From: Chloroflexota bacterium | Lineage (GTDB): Bacteria; Chloroflexota; Dormibacteria; Dormibacterales; Dormibacteraceae | Length of the DNA stretch: 64,000 bases | Assembly (NCBI GenBank): GCA_005883575.1 | Contig: VBFH01000025.1 | Span: forward strand, 62,001-126,000 | Direction of reading: 5' to 3' | Translations under genes and position numbers: made by a program | Shown: positions 1 through 7,110 of the stretch, piece by piece | Numbering within the stretch: the stretch's first letter is position 1 | How the letters are laid out: every line of letters begins with the position of its first letter | Notes under the pieces: generated by a model | What the model was told of the DNA's origin: nothing | Database searches by the model: none | Seen by the model: only the letters and a program-made list of their open reading frames with translations

Positions 1-1
1 C

Positions 2-391
2 GAGCTCGGCACCGACGTCAACGTGCTCCGCGCCATCGCGCGCGCCGGCGGCGGTGGCGTGATCACCGATGTCACGCAGGCATTCCGCGTCCCGATCCCA
101 CCCACGCGCGCGCCGCTTCCGATCGACGAGCTCCTGCTCGTGCTCGCGATCATCCTGTTCCCCTTCGACGTGGCGTTGCGGCGCCTGATCCTTCGCATCG
201 AGGATGTTCCAGCGTGGCGTGAGGCTTTCAAGCGCAAGCCCGCGCGTGCGCTTGCCGCGGAGGCGACGGTGACCAGGCTGAGGGAACGCGTTGCCGGTTT
301 GCGCTCTGCCCGCGCCGCCAGATCAAGCCCGACCGAACCGAACGCCCCAGACAAGACGCTCGAAGAGCTTCGCGCCCGCCGCCGGCGCTAG
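2..391 (+). CDS. C-terminal end of a large membrane protein, probably a VWA/glutamine-amidotransferase-like protein (5' truncated)
   Basis: The reading frame is open from base 2, so this is the tail of a gene that starts outside the window. What remains is a short soluble stretch (ELGTDVNVLRAIA), one strongly hydrophobic segment (LLLVLAIILFPFDVALRRL) and a basic, Arg-rich cytoplasmic tail ending in RARRRR. A final membrane helix of the form LLLxxxLFPxDVALRRL followed by a charged tail is familiar from long bacterial membrane proteins that carry von Willebrand A and amidotransferase-like domains. The diagnostic domains themselves are outside the window, so the family call is inference. It converges on the phosphoesterase, with a 4-base overlap of the two ends. 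Confidence 0.55.
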   Translation, partial: ELGTDVNVLRAIARAGGGGVITDVTQAFRVPIPPTRAPLPIDELLLVLAIILFPFDVALRRLILRIEDVPAWREAFKRKPARALAAEATVTRLRERVAGLRSARAARSSPTEPNAPDKTLEELRARRRR

Positions 392-1143
392 CCGGCCATC
401 TCGATCTGCTTGGACTCGACTTTGCGCATGAAGTCCATCGCTTCTTCGATACCCGGGGCCTTGAGCACATTCTCGCGCGCGAACTGCTCCGCGTCGTCGG
501 AGTTTTTCGCGCGGATGCGCAGCGCCGCTGCGTCTCGGTCGTATTCCGTGCGCCGCATCTGCACACCAGGACCGAGCAGAGCCCAGTAGGCGCCGGGCTC
601 GCCGTAAGTCATACCGACGCTGCCCGCGTTGATGATCCGCAGCCGATCCACCATGCGGTCGAACTGCATGTGCGTGTGTCCGCAGACCACGAGGTCGGTG
701 TTGACGCCGGACATCAACATCCGCACCCGCTCGGTCGGCGTCTCCTTCGTCATCACATCGGTGTCGTTACGTGGAGTCGCGTGACAGAACATCACGCGCC
801 CTATCCCTTCGACGCCGTCCACCGTCACCGTGTCCTCGAAAGACGCGAGGAAATCGCGCTGCTCCCCATCGATCTGTTTCGCGCACCATCCCGCGAACGG
901 TCCTGGCATCGGTGATGCCTCTTTGCCATCGAACTCTTCGACCAGCCCGCGGTCGGCGTTACCGCGCACAAAACGCGCACCGGGCAGGCCGCGCAAGACG
1001 TCGATGGTCTCGGCGGGCATGGGCCCCGAAGCGACGTCGCCGCAGACAACGATCAGGTCAGGCCGTTCCCGCTCGACCTCAGCCAGCACCGCCTCGAGGG
1101 CGGGCAGATTGCCATGAATGTCCGCAAGAGCCGCAATCTTCAA
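388..1143 (-). CDS. Calcineurin-like metallophosphoesterase (YfcE/MJ0936 type)
   Basis: This 251-residue protein has the full metal-binding signature of small bacterial metallophosphoesterases: DIHGN near residue 8, CGDVASGP, RGNADR, FCHATP and CGHTHMQFDR. These supply the Asp, Asn and His ligands for two divalent metals. The family hydrolyses phosphodiesters or phosphomonoesters, but substrate cannot be read from sequence. The C-terminal 60 residues (RIRAKNSDDAEQFARENVL) form a helical extension. The start overlaps the stop of the upstream 66-residue gene by 4 bases, so the two are probably translated together. Confidence 0.85.
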   Translation of the reverse strand: MKIAALADIHGNLPALEAVLAEVERERPDLIVVCGDVASGPMPAETIDVLRGLPGARFVRGNADRGLVEEFDGKEASPMPGPFAGWCAKQIDGEQRDFLASFEDTVTVDGVEGIGRVMFCHATPRNDTDVMTKETPTERVRMLMSGVNTDLVVCGHTHMQFDRMVDRLRIINAGSVGMTYGEPGAYWALLGPGVQMRRTEYDRDAAALRIRAKNSDDAEQFARENVLKAPGIEEAMDFMRKVESKQIEMAG

Positions 1144-1340
1144 CCGCTCTTGCGGTTTGCCTGAGCTTCGGCCGACGCCTTGTCGGGGTAGGGACCGTCC
1201 AGCCTTACGCCTTCCGCGTGGCCGCTTTCATCAAGCTCCGCGCTCACCACGTACCAACGCTTACCGAGATGGAGGACGCCGTGATGGAGCTCCGCGGTCC
1301 AGCTCTTCGGCGTGATGCCGATGCGCTCACGCTCCCCCAC
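1140..1340 (-). CDS. Small conserved-looking protein of unknown function (66 aa)
   Basis: I do not recognise the family. The protein is soluble, has no signal peptide, and contains an amphipathic beta-rich stretch (HGVLHLGKRWYVVSAELDESG) and a short helix (DKASAEAQANRK). Its stop overlaps the ATG of the phosphoesterase by 4 bases (ATGA), the usual sign of translational coupling. That overlap and the plausible composition are the reasons to treat it as real. The order of the two genes suggests a shared transcript with the phosphoesterase. Confidence 0.55.
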   Translation of the reverse strand: MGERERIGITPKSWTAELHHGVLHLGKRWYVVSAELDESGHAEGVRLDGPYPDKASAEAQANRKSG

Positions 1341-1344
1341 CTCC

Positions 1345-1536
1345 TCAGTCTACGTGCGGACGCCTGCGCACGAAAGGGCCCATCAGCGCCAGGCCGCCGA
1401 AGACGACCGCAAGCACGAGCCCCAGGATCAGGAGCGGCGCGCTCAAGCCGTAGCGAACGGAGCCGATGACAACCACCCCTGCTCCGACGCAGAGGCCCAA
1501 GATCACTCCCCAGAGCCAGGATTGCGGCATAAGCAT
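1345..1536 (-). CDS. Small two-helix membrane protein (63 aa)
   Basis: Read from the internal ATG at 1536, the product has two hydrophobic helices (WLWGVILGLCVGAGVVVIGSV and LLILGLVLAVVFGGLALMG) and ends in a basic tail, RRRPHVD. A longer open frame reaches upstream to 1710, but that part has non-protein-like composition and overlaps the relic and the murI start on the other strand, so I prefer the short form. No family is recognised. It lies 4 bases upstream of the 66-aa gene on the same strand and may be the first gene of that small operon. Confidence 0.5.
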   Translation of the reverse strand: MLMPQSWLWGVILGLCVGAGVVVIGSVRYGLSAPLLILGLVLAVVFGGLALMGPFVRRRPHVD

Positions 1537-1571
1537 AAGTAAGTAACGCGCTGCCAGGTCAAACGGGAGGA

Positions 1572-1691
1572 GTGAAAATCGAGTTTCGAGAGCTCGTCGG
1601 GCGGCGTCGTTTGGCGAGGCGGTTTCAGCCGACGCCGATGCCGGGAGACGTGCTGGCGCGGGTTCTCGAGGCGTTAGCCTACAGACGGTGA
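1572..1691 (+). pseudogene. N-terminal nitroreductase fragment (39 codons) coupled to murI
   Basis: A GTG start 7 bases after a strong Shine-Dalgarno (GGGAGGAG) opens a 39-codon frame that reads KIEFRELVGRRRLARRF and then PGDVLARVLEALAYRR. This closely resembles the first 40 residues of FMN nitroreductases (EFxxxVRRRRxVRxF ... VPxEVLxRILEAA). It then stops, and its TGA overlaps the GTG start of murI (GTGA, 1688-1691). The body of a nitroreductase (about 200 aa) is absent. It is either a relic that survives as a translation leader for murI or a small peptide. The similarity is by eye only. Confidence 0.5.
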
Positions 1692-2479
1692 ACGGCGCGC
1701 CCGTCGGCATCTTCGACTCCGGTGTCGGGGGCCTCTCCGTTCTACGTGAGATCCAGGCTGCGCTTCCGGCGGAGTCCGTTTACTACGTCGCCGACTCGGC
1801 GAACGCGCCGTGGGGCGACAAGCCTCCCGAGTTCGTGCGCGACCGCGGCTTGAAGATCGCCCGCTTCCTGGTAGCGCAAGGCGTCAAGGCCATCGTCATC
1901 GGTTCCAATACAGGCACGGCGGGATCCGCCGAAGCGCTGCGCAGCGACCTGGCGGTGCCGGTCGTCGGCATCGAGCCCGGCATCAAGCCGGCGGTCAACG
2001 CCAGCAAGAGCCGCGTCGTCGGCGCAATCGTGCCCGCCGCGGTCGGCGAGTCGAACCGCCTCGCCTCGCTGCTCGACCGCTTCAGCACGGACGTCCGGGT
2101 CATCATTCAACCGGTGCCCGGCCTGGTCGAGCACGTCGAGGCGGCCGACCTCGACGGTCCCGAGCTGAGGCGCAAGGTCGAGGGCTACCTCCGCCCCATG
2201 CTCGATGCTGGCGCGGACACGATCGTCCTCGGGTCGACGCACTACGTCTTCCTGAAGCCGCTCATCGCCGAGCTGGCGGGACGCCAAGTGGCACTCATCG
2301 AGACCGGCGCCGCGGTGGCTCGCCGGCTGGCGCACGTGCTCGATGAACGCGACCTGCGTGCCGACGGTGAAGCCACCAGCGAGCGCTTCTGGACCAGCGG
2401 CGATCCCAGGACTTCGTCGCGGGTGATGTCCGCGCTGCTGGGTCGACCGATCAACGTCGAGAGGCTGCCCGACCGCTAG
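1688..2479 (+). CDS. murI: Glutamate racemase family protein with both catalytic cysteines replaced by serine
   Basis: The fold and motifs are those of MurI: GIFDSGVGGLSVLREI at the N-terminus, a DSAxxPWGDKP segment, and the two active-site loops. In true MurI the loops are xACNTAS and GCTHYP, and their cysteines do the proton transfers that make D-glutamate for peptidoglycan. Here they read IGSNTGTAG (Ser73, codon tcc) and LGSTHYVF (Ser183, codon tcg). Length (263 aa) is normal. Normal racemisation is therefore doubtful; a binding, regulatory or altered catalytic role is possible. The GTG start overlaps the stop of the preceding nitroreductase fragment. The gene symbol marks family only. Confidence 0.8.
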   Translation: MNGAPVGIFDSGVGGLSVLREIQAALPAESVYYVADSANAPWGDKPPEFVRDRGLKIARFLVAQGVKAIVIGSNTGTAGSAEALRSDLAVPVVGIEPGIKPAVNASKSRVVGAIVPAAVGESNRLASLLDRFSTDVRVIIQPVPGLVEHVEAADLDGPELRRKVEGYLRPMLDAGADTIVLGSTHYVFLKPLIAELAGRQVALIETGAAVARRLAHVLDERDLRADGEATSERFWTSGDPRTSSRVMSALLGRPINVERLPDR

Positions 2480-2505
2480 ATCAACTTCTAGCCAGACAGG
2501 TTTGC

Positions 2506-3672
2506 TCACCCGCCGACCTTCAGGACCAGGCCGATCCCGTACGTGATGCCGCCCACGATCACACCCGCGAGCGTCATCTCCAGGCCCGCCGACCACCACG
2601 TGCGCAAAGTGAAGAGCGCCTTCGACGCGCCCACGAGAAAGTGCGCGATCAGCGACACGATCGCGGCCGTGATCACCCCCGGCGATCCTCGCAGCCAGAA
2701 GAATGGCATGACGGGAACCATTGCCCCGATGAACGTGCTCACGCCCGCGGCGACTGCCGACTGCACCGGGTTGCCACCGCTCTCGAGCCCGCCGAGCTCT
2801 TCCGGCCCGTGCACCTTGAGCAGGGCGTCGGGGTTGCCGGCCAGCTGGTCGGCGAGGCGGTCGGCCATCGCCTTGTCGATGCCTTTGAGCTGATAGAAGA
2901 GCGAAACCTCTTCCTTCTCTTCGTCGGGGTGCTCAGTGATCTCCTGGCGCTCGCGCTCCACGTTGGCCGCCGCGACCTCGCTCTCCGAGCGCTCGGCCAG
3001 GAACGCACCGGTCGCCATCGACAGGCCAGAGGCGATCGCACCGAACAGGCCGGCGGTGAGCACGAAGCTCGAACCACCGGTCGCACCGGACACGCCGGCG
3101 ACGATGCCGAACACCGCCGCCAAACCGTCGTTCGCGCCGTAGATCGCGCCTGAGATCCATCCGGCGCCTGTGCGGTGCCAGGACTCGCGGCCGAGGATTC
3201 GGTTGAGGCGGCTCTGCACGCTCGACGGCGCCGGGCCCGCGCGGTGCGCCACCTCCATCGACTCGAGCGATCTCGAGTGGCCCTCCTCCTCCACGCGAAT
3301 CTCCTCCAGCACGGCATCAGTGTCGGGATCGCCAGTCGAGCGCTTGTAGCGGTCGGTGATCTCGATCTCCTCGGCCGCCTCCATCCGCGCGATGACCGTC
3401 TCGACGGGAGCGAGCCTGGCCTGCAGCCGCTGCAGCAGCGACAGCCTGACCGACGCCTGATCAGGAATCGGCTGGCCCAGCACGCGCAGCCGCTCTTCGA
3501 TCCGCTCCCGGTGCGACTCCTCCGCGGCGGCGATCGCGCGGACGATCTCGGCCCGGCGCGAGTCGCTCATGCGGTCGGCGAGCCGCAGGTACATCTCATG
3601 CGCCCGCACCTCGCCATGCCAGGCCTGGAGCAGACGCTCGACTGCGTCCCCGGATGCAGTTTGCCGAGCCAT
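2506..3672 (-). CDS. Ferritin-like domain fused to VIT1/CCC1 iron/manganese transporter (MbfA type)
   Basis: The protein has 388 residues. The first 160 or so form a rubrerythrin/ferritin-like four-helix region with carboxylate-His pairs (EVRAHEMYL, AAEESHRERIEE, RVEEEGHSRSLE) suited to a di-iron site. The rest is a VIT1/CCC1 transporter with the typical GxIYGANDGLAAVFGIVAG first helix, an SGLSMATGAFLAERSE helix and three C-terminal helices. In known membrane-bound ferritins of this design the soluble domain senses or delivers iron and the membrane domain exports it from the cytoplasm. It is convergent with murI and 12 bases downstream of the sulfite oxidase gene, which it may follow in one transcript. 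Confidence 0.85.
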   Translation of the reverse strand: MARQTASGDAVERLLQAWHGEVRAHEMYLRLADRMSDSRRAEIVRAIAAAEESHRERIEERLRVLGQPIPDQASVRLSLLQRLQARLAPVETVIARMEAAEEIEITDRYKRSTGDPDTDAVLEEIRVEEEGHSRSLESMEVAHRAGPAPSSVQSRLNRILGRESWHRTGAGWISGAIYGANDGLAAVFGIVAGVSGATGGSSFVLTAGLFGAIASGLSMATGAFLAERSESEVAAANVERERQEITEHPDEEKEEVSLFYQLKGIDKAMADRLADQLAGNPDALLKVHGPEELGGLESGGNPVQSAVAAGVSTFIGAMVPVMPFFWLRGSPGVITAAIVSLIAHFLVGASKALFTLRTWWSAGLEMTLAGVIVGGITYGIGLVLKVGG

Positions 3673-3684
3673 CAGAGTGTCAGG

Positions 3685-4827
3685 CTAGCGAGAGTCGGCC
3701 GGAACCTGCGTGGCGTCCGCCCTGCCGACGAGCACGCGGACCCGCTGCACCGCGTTGTTCTGCACCCCTTCCAGGTTCCAGGCCTGGTCTAGGGGCTGCG
3801 TGTTGCCCTCGACGTCGGTCGCTCGAGCGCAGAGCTCGTACTCGCCCGGAGCCCTGGCGTCCCAGCGAAAGGTCCAGCGCCGCCAGGCAAACGGCGAGAA
3901 GGAATCTTCGAGCCTTGCCTGTGACCAGGACTCACCACCGTCCTCACTGAAAGCGACGCCGACGATCGGCGCGTGTCCCGACCACGCCCTACCCTCGATC
4001 ACCTGCTCGGACGGCTCGACAAAACGCGCCCGTGTCATGAAGTCCGGCACGCCGGGGGGCAACATCAGCGCGCGGGGCAGCATGCGCGTCACCGGCGCAC
4101 CCGCGTCATCCCCCGACGTCCGGTAGTGGTATGCGGTCGCCTGCTGGTAGCCCTCAAACGGGCGATCGGTCACGGTGATCGAGCGAAGCCACTTCACGTG
4201 CGTCATGCCATACCAGCCTGGGGCGATGACGCGCAACGGGAATCCATGTTGGGGAGGAAGCGGCCACCCGTTGATCGCGTACACGAGCAGGACCTCGCCG
4301 CGCGAAGCGTCCGCCAGCGGCAGGCTGCGTTCGTAATGCTGATCGACGCCGCCCTGCACTCCGCGGTCCAGCCCGGTGAAAACGACGTCCGCGGCGCCCG
4401 CTCGCACACCGGCTTCCTCCAGGATGGATGCGAGTGGCGTGCCGGTCCACTCGGCAGTCCCGACAGCTTCGCTGAGCCACGGTTGGCTCATCGGTCGCGG
4501 TTGGAGAAGCGCGCGACCATTGCCCGCGCACTCGAGCGTGACGGCGATCGTCGTTGCCGGACGCGCTTTGACGTCATCGAGCGTCAGCCGTAACGGTTTT
4601 GTCACGTGACCGCCAATCACCAGTTCGTACCGCGCCACGTCAACCGACGGTATGTCGAAATGGATCAGGAGGTAGTGCAGTCCCACCGGCGTGATCGCGT
4701 AGCGCAGCGCCTCCAGCGGCATCGAATGATTGCGGACGGCGAGCTGCAGCTCTTCGGGCGTGATGTCAAGGCTCGAGATCAGCGTTCCCGCCGTTCGTGC
4801 GGACGGCGGCGCCGAGGCATTCTCCAC
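3685..4827 (-). CDS. Sulfite oxidase family molybdopterin enzyme
   Basis: A 380-residue molybdopterin oxidoreductase. The Mo-ligating cysteine is in TLECAGNGR (Cys100). The cofactor-binding domain continues with LPPQHGFPLRVIAPGWYGMTHVKWL, and from about residue 265 there is the immunoglobulin-like dimerisation domain (VEPSEQVIEGRAWSGHAPI ... GGESWSQARLEDSFSPFAWRRW). No haem domain and no Tat or Sec signal are seen, so it is probably soluble and cytoplasmic, unlike YedY or SorA. It may oxidise sulfite or another small S- or N-oxide. It is divergent from the acidic protein at 4867, with only 39 bases between start codons. Confidence 0.85.
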   Translation of the reverse strand: MENASAPPSARTAGTLISSLDITPEELQLAVRNHSMPLEALRYAITPVGLHYLLIHFDIPSVDVARYELVIGGHVTKPLRLTLDDVKARPATTIAVTLECAGNGRALLQPRPMSQPWLSEAVGTAEWTGTPLASILEEAGVRAGAADVVFTGLDRGVQGGVDQHYERSLPLADASRGEVLLVYAINGWPLPPQHGFPLRVIAPGWYGMTHVKWLRSITVTDRPFEGYQQATAYHYRTSGDDAGAPVTRMLPRALMLPPGVPDFMTRARFVEPSEQVIEGRAWSGHAPIVGVAFSEDGGESWSQARLEDSFSPFAWRRWTFRWDARAPGEYELCARATDVEGNTQPLDQAWNLEGVQNNAVQRVRVLVGRADATQVPADSR

Positions 4828-4866
4828 GCTTACAGCAGTTTATGCGCGGCAGGGCGTTTTACCAGC

Positions 4867-5274
4867 ATGCAGGACAGAAGCGAGGAGCAGATCATCAGCC
4901 GTCTGCTGGAGCTGGAGAACGAGGGCCAGGCCGAACGGCGCTCGGAGCTGACCGGCGAACGGTTCCTGACCCTGCTCAACGATCCCGACAGCGGCCGCAG
5001 CTACATCCTGAGACACGGCACGGACGAGACCGAGGGCGCGGAGATTCCCAGAGGGACAGAGTTCTACGAATACGCGTCGGCGGATGAGGCGCAGCGGGCC
5101 TTCGACCAGCTTCTCGACGAGTCGAGACGTGCGGGCGAGCTCGTCGAAGAGGACTCGACCGAGGACATCGGCGACTTCGAGTCGGCCGGCGCCGAGATTC
5201 GCGATATGTATGCCGACAGCGACGAGGATGAGCTGACGCAGGACCCGGTCATCAGCGAAGAGGAACAACCCTAG
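4867..5274 (+). CDS. Acidic protein of unknown function (135 aa)
   Basis: No family is recognised. Starting at ATG 4867 (MQDRSEEQIIS), the protein is unusually acidic, with Asp/Glu-rich runs through the C-terminal half (EEDSTEDIGDFES, DSDEDELTQDP, SEEEQP). The first 60 residues have a mixed alpha/beta look (RFLTLLNDPDSGRSYILRHG). No signal peptide or membrane helix is present. The frame is open further upstream to 4606, but that stretch overlaps the sulfite oxidase gene and is not protein-like. Confidence 0.6.
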   Translation: MQDRSEEQIISRLLELENEGQAERRSELTGERFLTLLNDPDSGRSYILRHGTDETEGAEIPRGTEFYEYASADEAQRAFDQLLDESRRAGELVEEDSTEDIGDFESAGAEIRDMYADSDEDELTQDPVISEEEQP

Positions 5275-5350
5275 GCGGTCCTCGCGGATCTCAGCGATCT
5301 CCCAGCATCCTCACAGCACGTAACCAGCGCGATGGCAGACGATTCCCGGC

Positions 5351-6079
5351 ATGTCGAGAAATGTCCTGATCCCGATCGTTGCCGTCGTCGCGCTGGCGCT
5401 GCTCGGCGCGGCCGGCGCGTACGCGTACTTCTTCTCTGGGCTTCGCGCCAGTCCGACGTCGCTCGCGCTCAGCTCGCCCAGCGCCACGCCCGCCGCCAGC
5501 GGATCACCGAGCACGACCACCGCGGGTGCGGGCACGTGGAAGGTCGCCTCCGGCTCGCTCGTCGGCTATCGCGTCAAGGAGCAGTTCGCTGGACAGTCGT
5601 CGACCCACGACGCGGTCGCGCGCACCAGCGAGGTCAGCGGCCAGGTGACGATCACGAAGTCGGGCGACACGTACGAGATGACGTCCGCCAAAATCACCGC
5701 CCAGCTTGCCAACCTCGCGAGCGTCGACACGGTTGCGGGATTCAACGTCAGGACGCGAGACGGCATCGTCCAGCGCTCGCTGGACGTGAGTTCGTTCCCG
5801 ACCGCGGTTTTCGTGGCCCAGTCGGCCGAGCTTCCTCAGGCCGCGGCAACCGGCCAAACCGTGACGGTCTCGGTGCCCGGGCAGCTCACGGTTCACGGAG
5901 TGACCAAGGACGTCACGGCGACCGTGCAGCTGCGCGTCAGCGCCAGCACGGCGCAGCTGGCAGGCTCGATCGTCACCAACATGACCGACTTCGGCATCAG
6001 CCCTCCGCAGGTTTCGATCACGGTCGTCCAGCCGGCGGTGACCATCGAGTTCCAGCTGAACCTGACCTCGGCGTCCTAG
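5351..6079 (+). CDS. Membrane-anchored YceI-family lipid-binding protein
   Basis: The product has 242 residues. An N-terminal signal anchor (VLIPIVAVVALALLGAAGAYAYFF) is followed by a Ser/Thr/Pro/Ala-rich linker and a YceI domain from about residue 62 (GTWKVASGSLVGYRVKE ... QLTVHGVTKDVTATVQLRV ... FGISPP). YceI domains form lipocalin-like barrels that hold long polyprenoid or amide ligands. The anchor places it on the outer face of the membrane. The usual F..H..TR-type motifs are diverged, which is common in actinobacterial and chloroflexal members. It converges on htpX across the palindrome-bearing repeat at 6089-6149. Confidence 0.8.
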   Translation: MSRNVLIPIVAVVALALLGAAGAYAYFFSGLRASPTSLALSSPSATPAASGSPSTTTAGAGTWKVASGSLVGYRVKEQFAGQSSTHDAVARTSEVSGQVTITKSGDTYEMTSAKITAQLANLASVDTVAGFNVRTRDGIVQRSLDVSSFPTAVFVAQSAELPQAAATGQTVTVSVPGQLTVHGVTKDVTATVQLRVSASTAQLAGSIVTNMTDFGISPPQVSITVVQPAVTIEFQLNLTSAS

Positions 6080-6088
6080 GCTTCGCCG

Positions 6089-6149
6089 GATAGTCCGGAC
6101 TAACCGAACTCTGGACTTGCGAGGATCCCAGATAGTCCGGACTAACCGA
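6089..6149. repeat. Two direct copies of a 19-base unit containing a perfect 12-base palindrome
   Basis: The unit gatagtccggactaaccga occurs at 6089-6107 and again at 6131-6149, exactly 42 bases apart. Each copy contains the perfect palindrome TAGTCCGGACTA (6091-6102 and 6133-6144). The 42-base period is four helical turns, so two bound dimers would lie on the same face of the DNA. It sits between the convergent ends of the YceI gene and htpX, where a promoter is not expected, so it may instead act in termination or be a small dispersed repeat. A related partial copy (atagtccgga) occurs near 18098. Confidence 0.75.
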
Positions 6150-6179
6150 GGGCTAGTCGCGCGGCTTCCAGGTCAAGGG

Positions 6180-7055
6180 TCAGGACGCGTGGCGCATGCC
6201 GCCGGCCATCGCCTCGAGGCGGCGGATCCGCTCTTCGATCGGCGGATGGGTGCTGAACAGGCCGGCCCATGCCTGTCCCCGCAACGGGTTGACGATGTAC
6301 AGGTGCGCGAACGCGGGCTGAGCCGTCTGCGACGGCACGACCTCGGTTGCGCGCTCGAGCTTGCGCAGCGCGGAGGCTAACGCAAGCGGGTCGCCCGACA
6401 CCTCAGCTCCCGTGCGATCTGCCTGGTACTCACGCGATCGCGACACCGCGAGCTGGATGAGCAGCGCCGCGATGGGCGCCAGGATGATCATCAGCAAGCC
6501 GACCACTGCGCCGCCCGCTCCCTGCTCGCGATCGTCGCGGCCGCCGTAGCCGCCGCCGAACATCATTCCCCACTGCGCGAACTGCGCGATCAAGGTGATC
6601 GTCCCGGCCAGAACGGCCACCACCGAGCTGATCAGGATGTCGCGGTTGCGGACGTGCCCGAACTCGTGCGCGAGCACGCCGTACAGCTCCTCCTCGTCGA
6701 GGATCCGGAGCAGCCCCTGGTTGACGCAGATCGCGGCGTGGGCGGGGTTGCGCCCGGTGGCGAACGCATTCGGCGAGGGGTCCGGGCTGATGTAGACCCG
6801 CGGCCGGGGAACCTGGTACTGGAGCGCGAGCCGGTCGGCGAGGCGGAAGAGCATCGGCGCCTCCTGCGGCGAGACCTCCTGAGCATGAGCGGAGCCAAGC
6901 GCGATACGGTCGCTGAACCAGTACGCGGCGCCATTCATGACGACCGCGATGCCGAGGAAGATGACCGTGCCCCCGTCACCGAGCCACAGACGTCCGATGA
7001 GCACAAGCAGGACGGTCAACGCGACGAGCAGAACGGCGGTCTTCACCTGGTTCAT
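6180..7055 (-). CDS. htpX: HtpX-type M48 membrane zinc metalloprotease
   Basis: From the ATG at 7055 the protein has 291 residues. It has two N-terminal membrane helices, the zinc motif HEFGH (His130, His134, with Glu131 catalytic), and two more helices around residues 140-210. The third ligand lies in SREYQADRTGAEVSG, and a C-terminal THPPIEERIRRLEAM motif is typical of HtpX. It degrades misfolded membrane proteins at the cytoplasmic face. An upstream in-frame ATG at 7088 would add 11 residues and run into the hairpin at 7074-7100, so I prefer the downstream start. Confidence 0.9.
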   Translation of the reverse strand: MNQVKTAVLLVALTVLLVLIGRLWLGDGGTVIFLGIAVVMNGAAYWFSDRIALGSAHAQEVSPQEAPMLFRLADRLALQYQVPRPRVYISPDPSPNAFATGRNPAHAAICVNQGLLRILDEEELYGVLAHEFGHVRNRDILISSVVAVLAGTITLIAQFAQWGMMFGGGYGGRDDREQGAGGAVVGLLMIILAPIAALLIQLAVSRSREYQADRTGAEVSGDPLALASALRKLERATEVVPSQTAQPAFAHLYIVNPLRGQAWAGLFSTHPPIEERIRRLEAMAGGMRHAS

Positions 7056-7073
7056 ATGGCGATTGTTCCCTGG

Positions 7074-7100
7074 AGGGGGAGCCGCCAATCGGCTCCCCCT
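7074..7100 (-). terminator. Perfect 10-bp hairpin, probable terminator
   Basis: AGGGGGAGCC (7074-7083) pairs exactly with GGCTCCCCCT (7091-7100) across a 7-base loop. It begins 11 bases after the stop codon of the BNR-repeat gene and lies just before htpX. No T tract follows, so it would be an atypical terminator or an mRNA 3'-end stabiliser. Confidence 0.6.
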
Positions 7101-7110
7101 GAGGCCAAGG

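Noticed and set aside
1742-2599. 285-codon open frame on the minus strand
   Set aside because: Antisense to murI, which is clearly coding; no recognisable motif in the translation.
6089-6149. CRISPR-like array
   Set aside because: Only two copies of the 19-base unit exist and the spacer is 23 bases; no cas genes are near.
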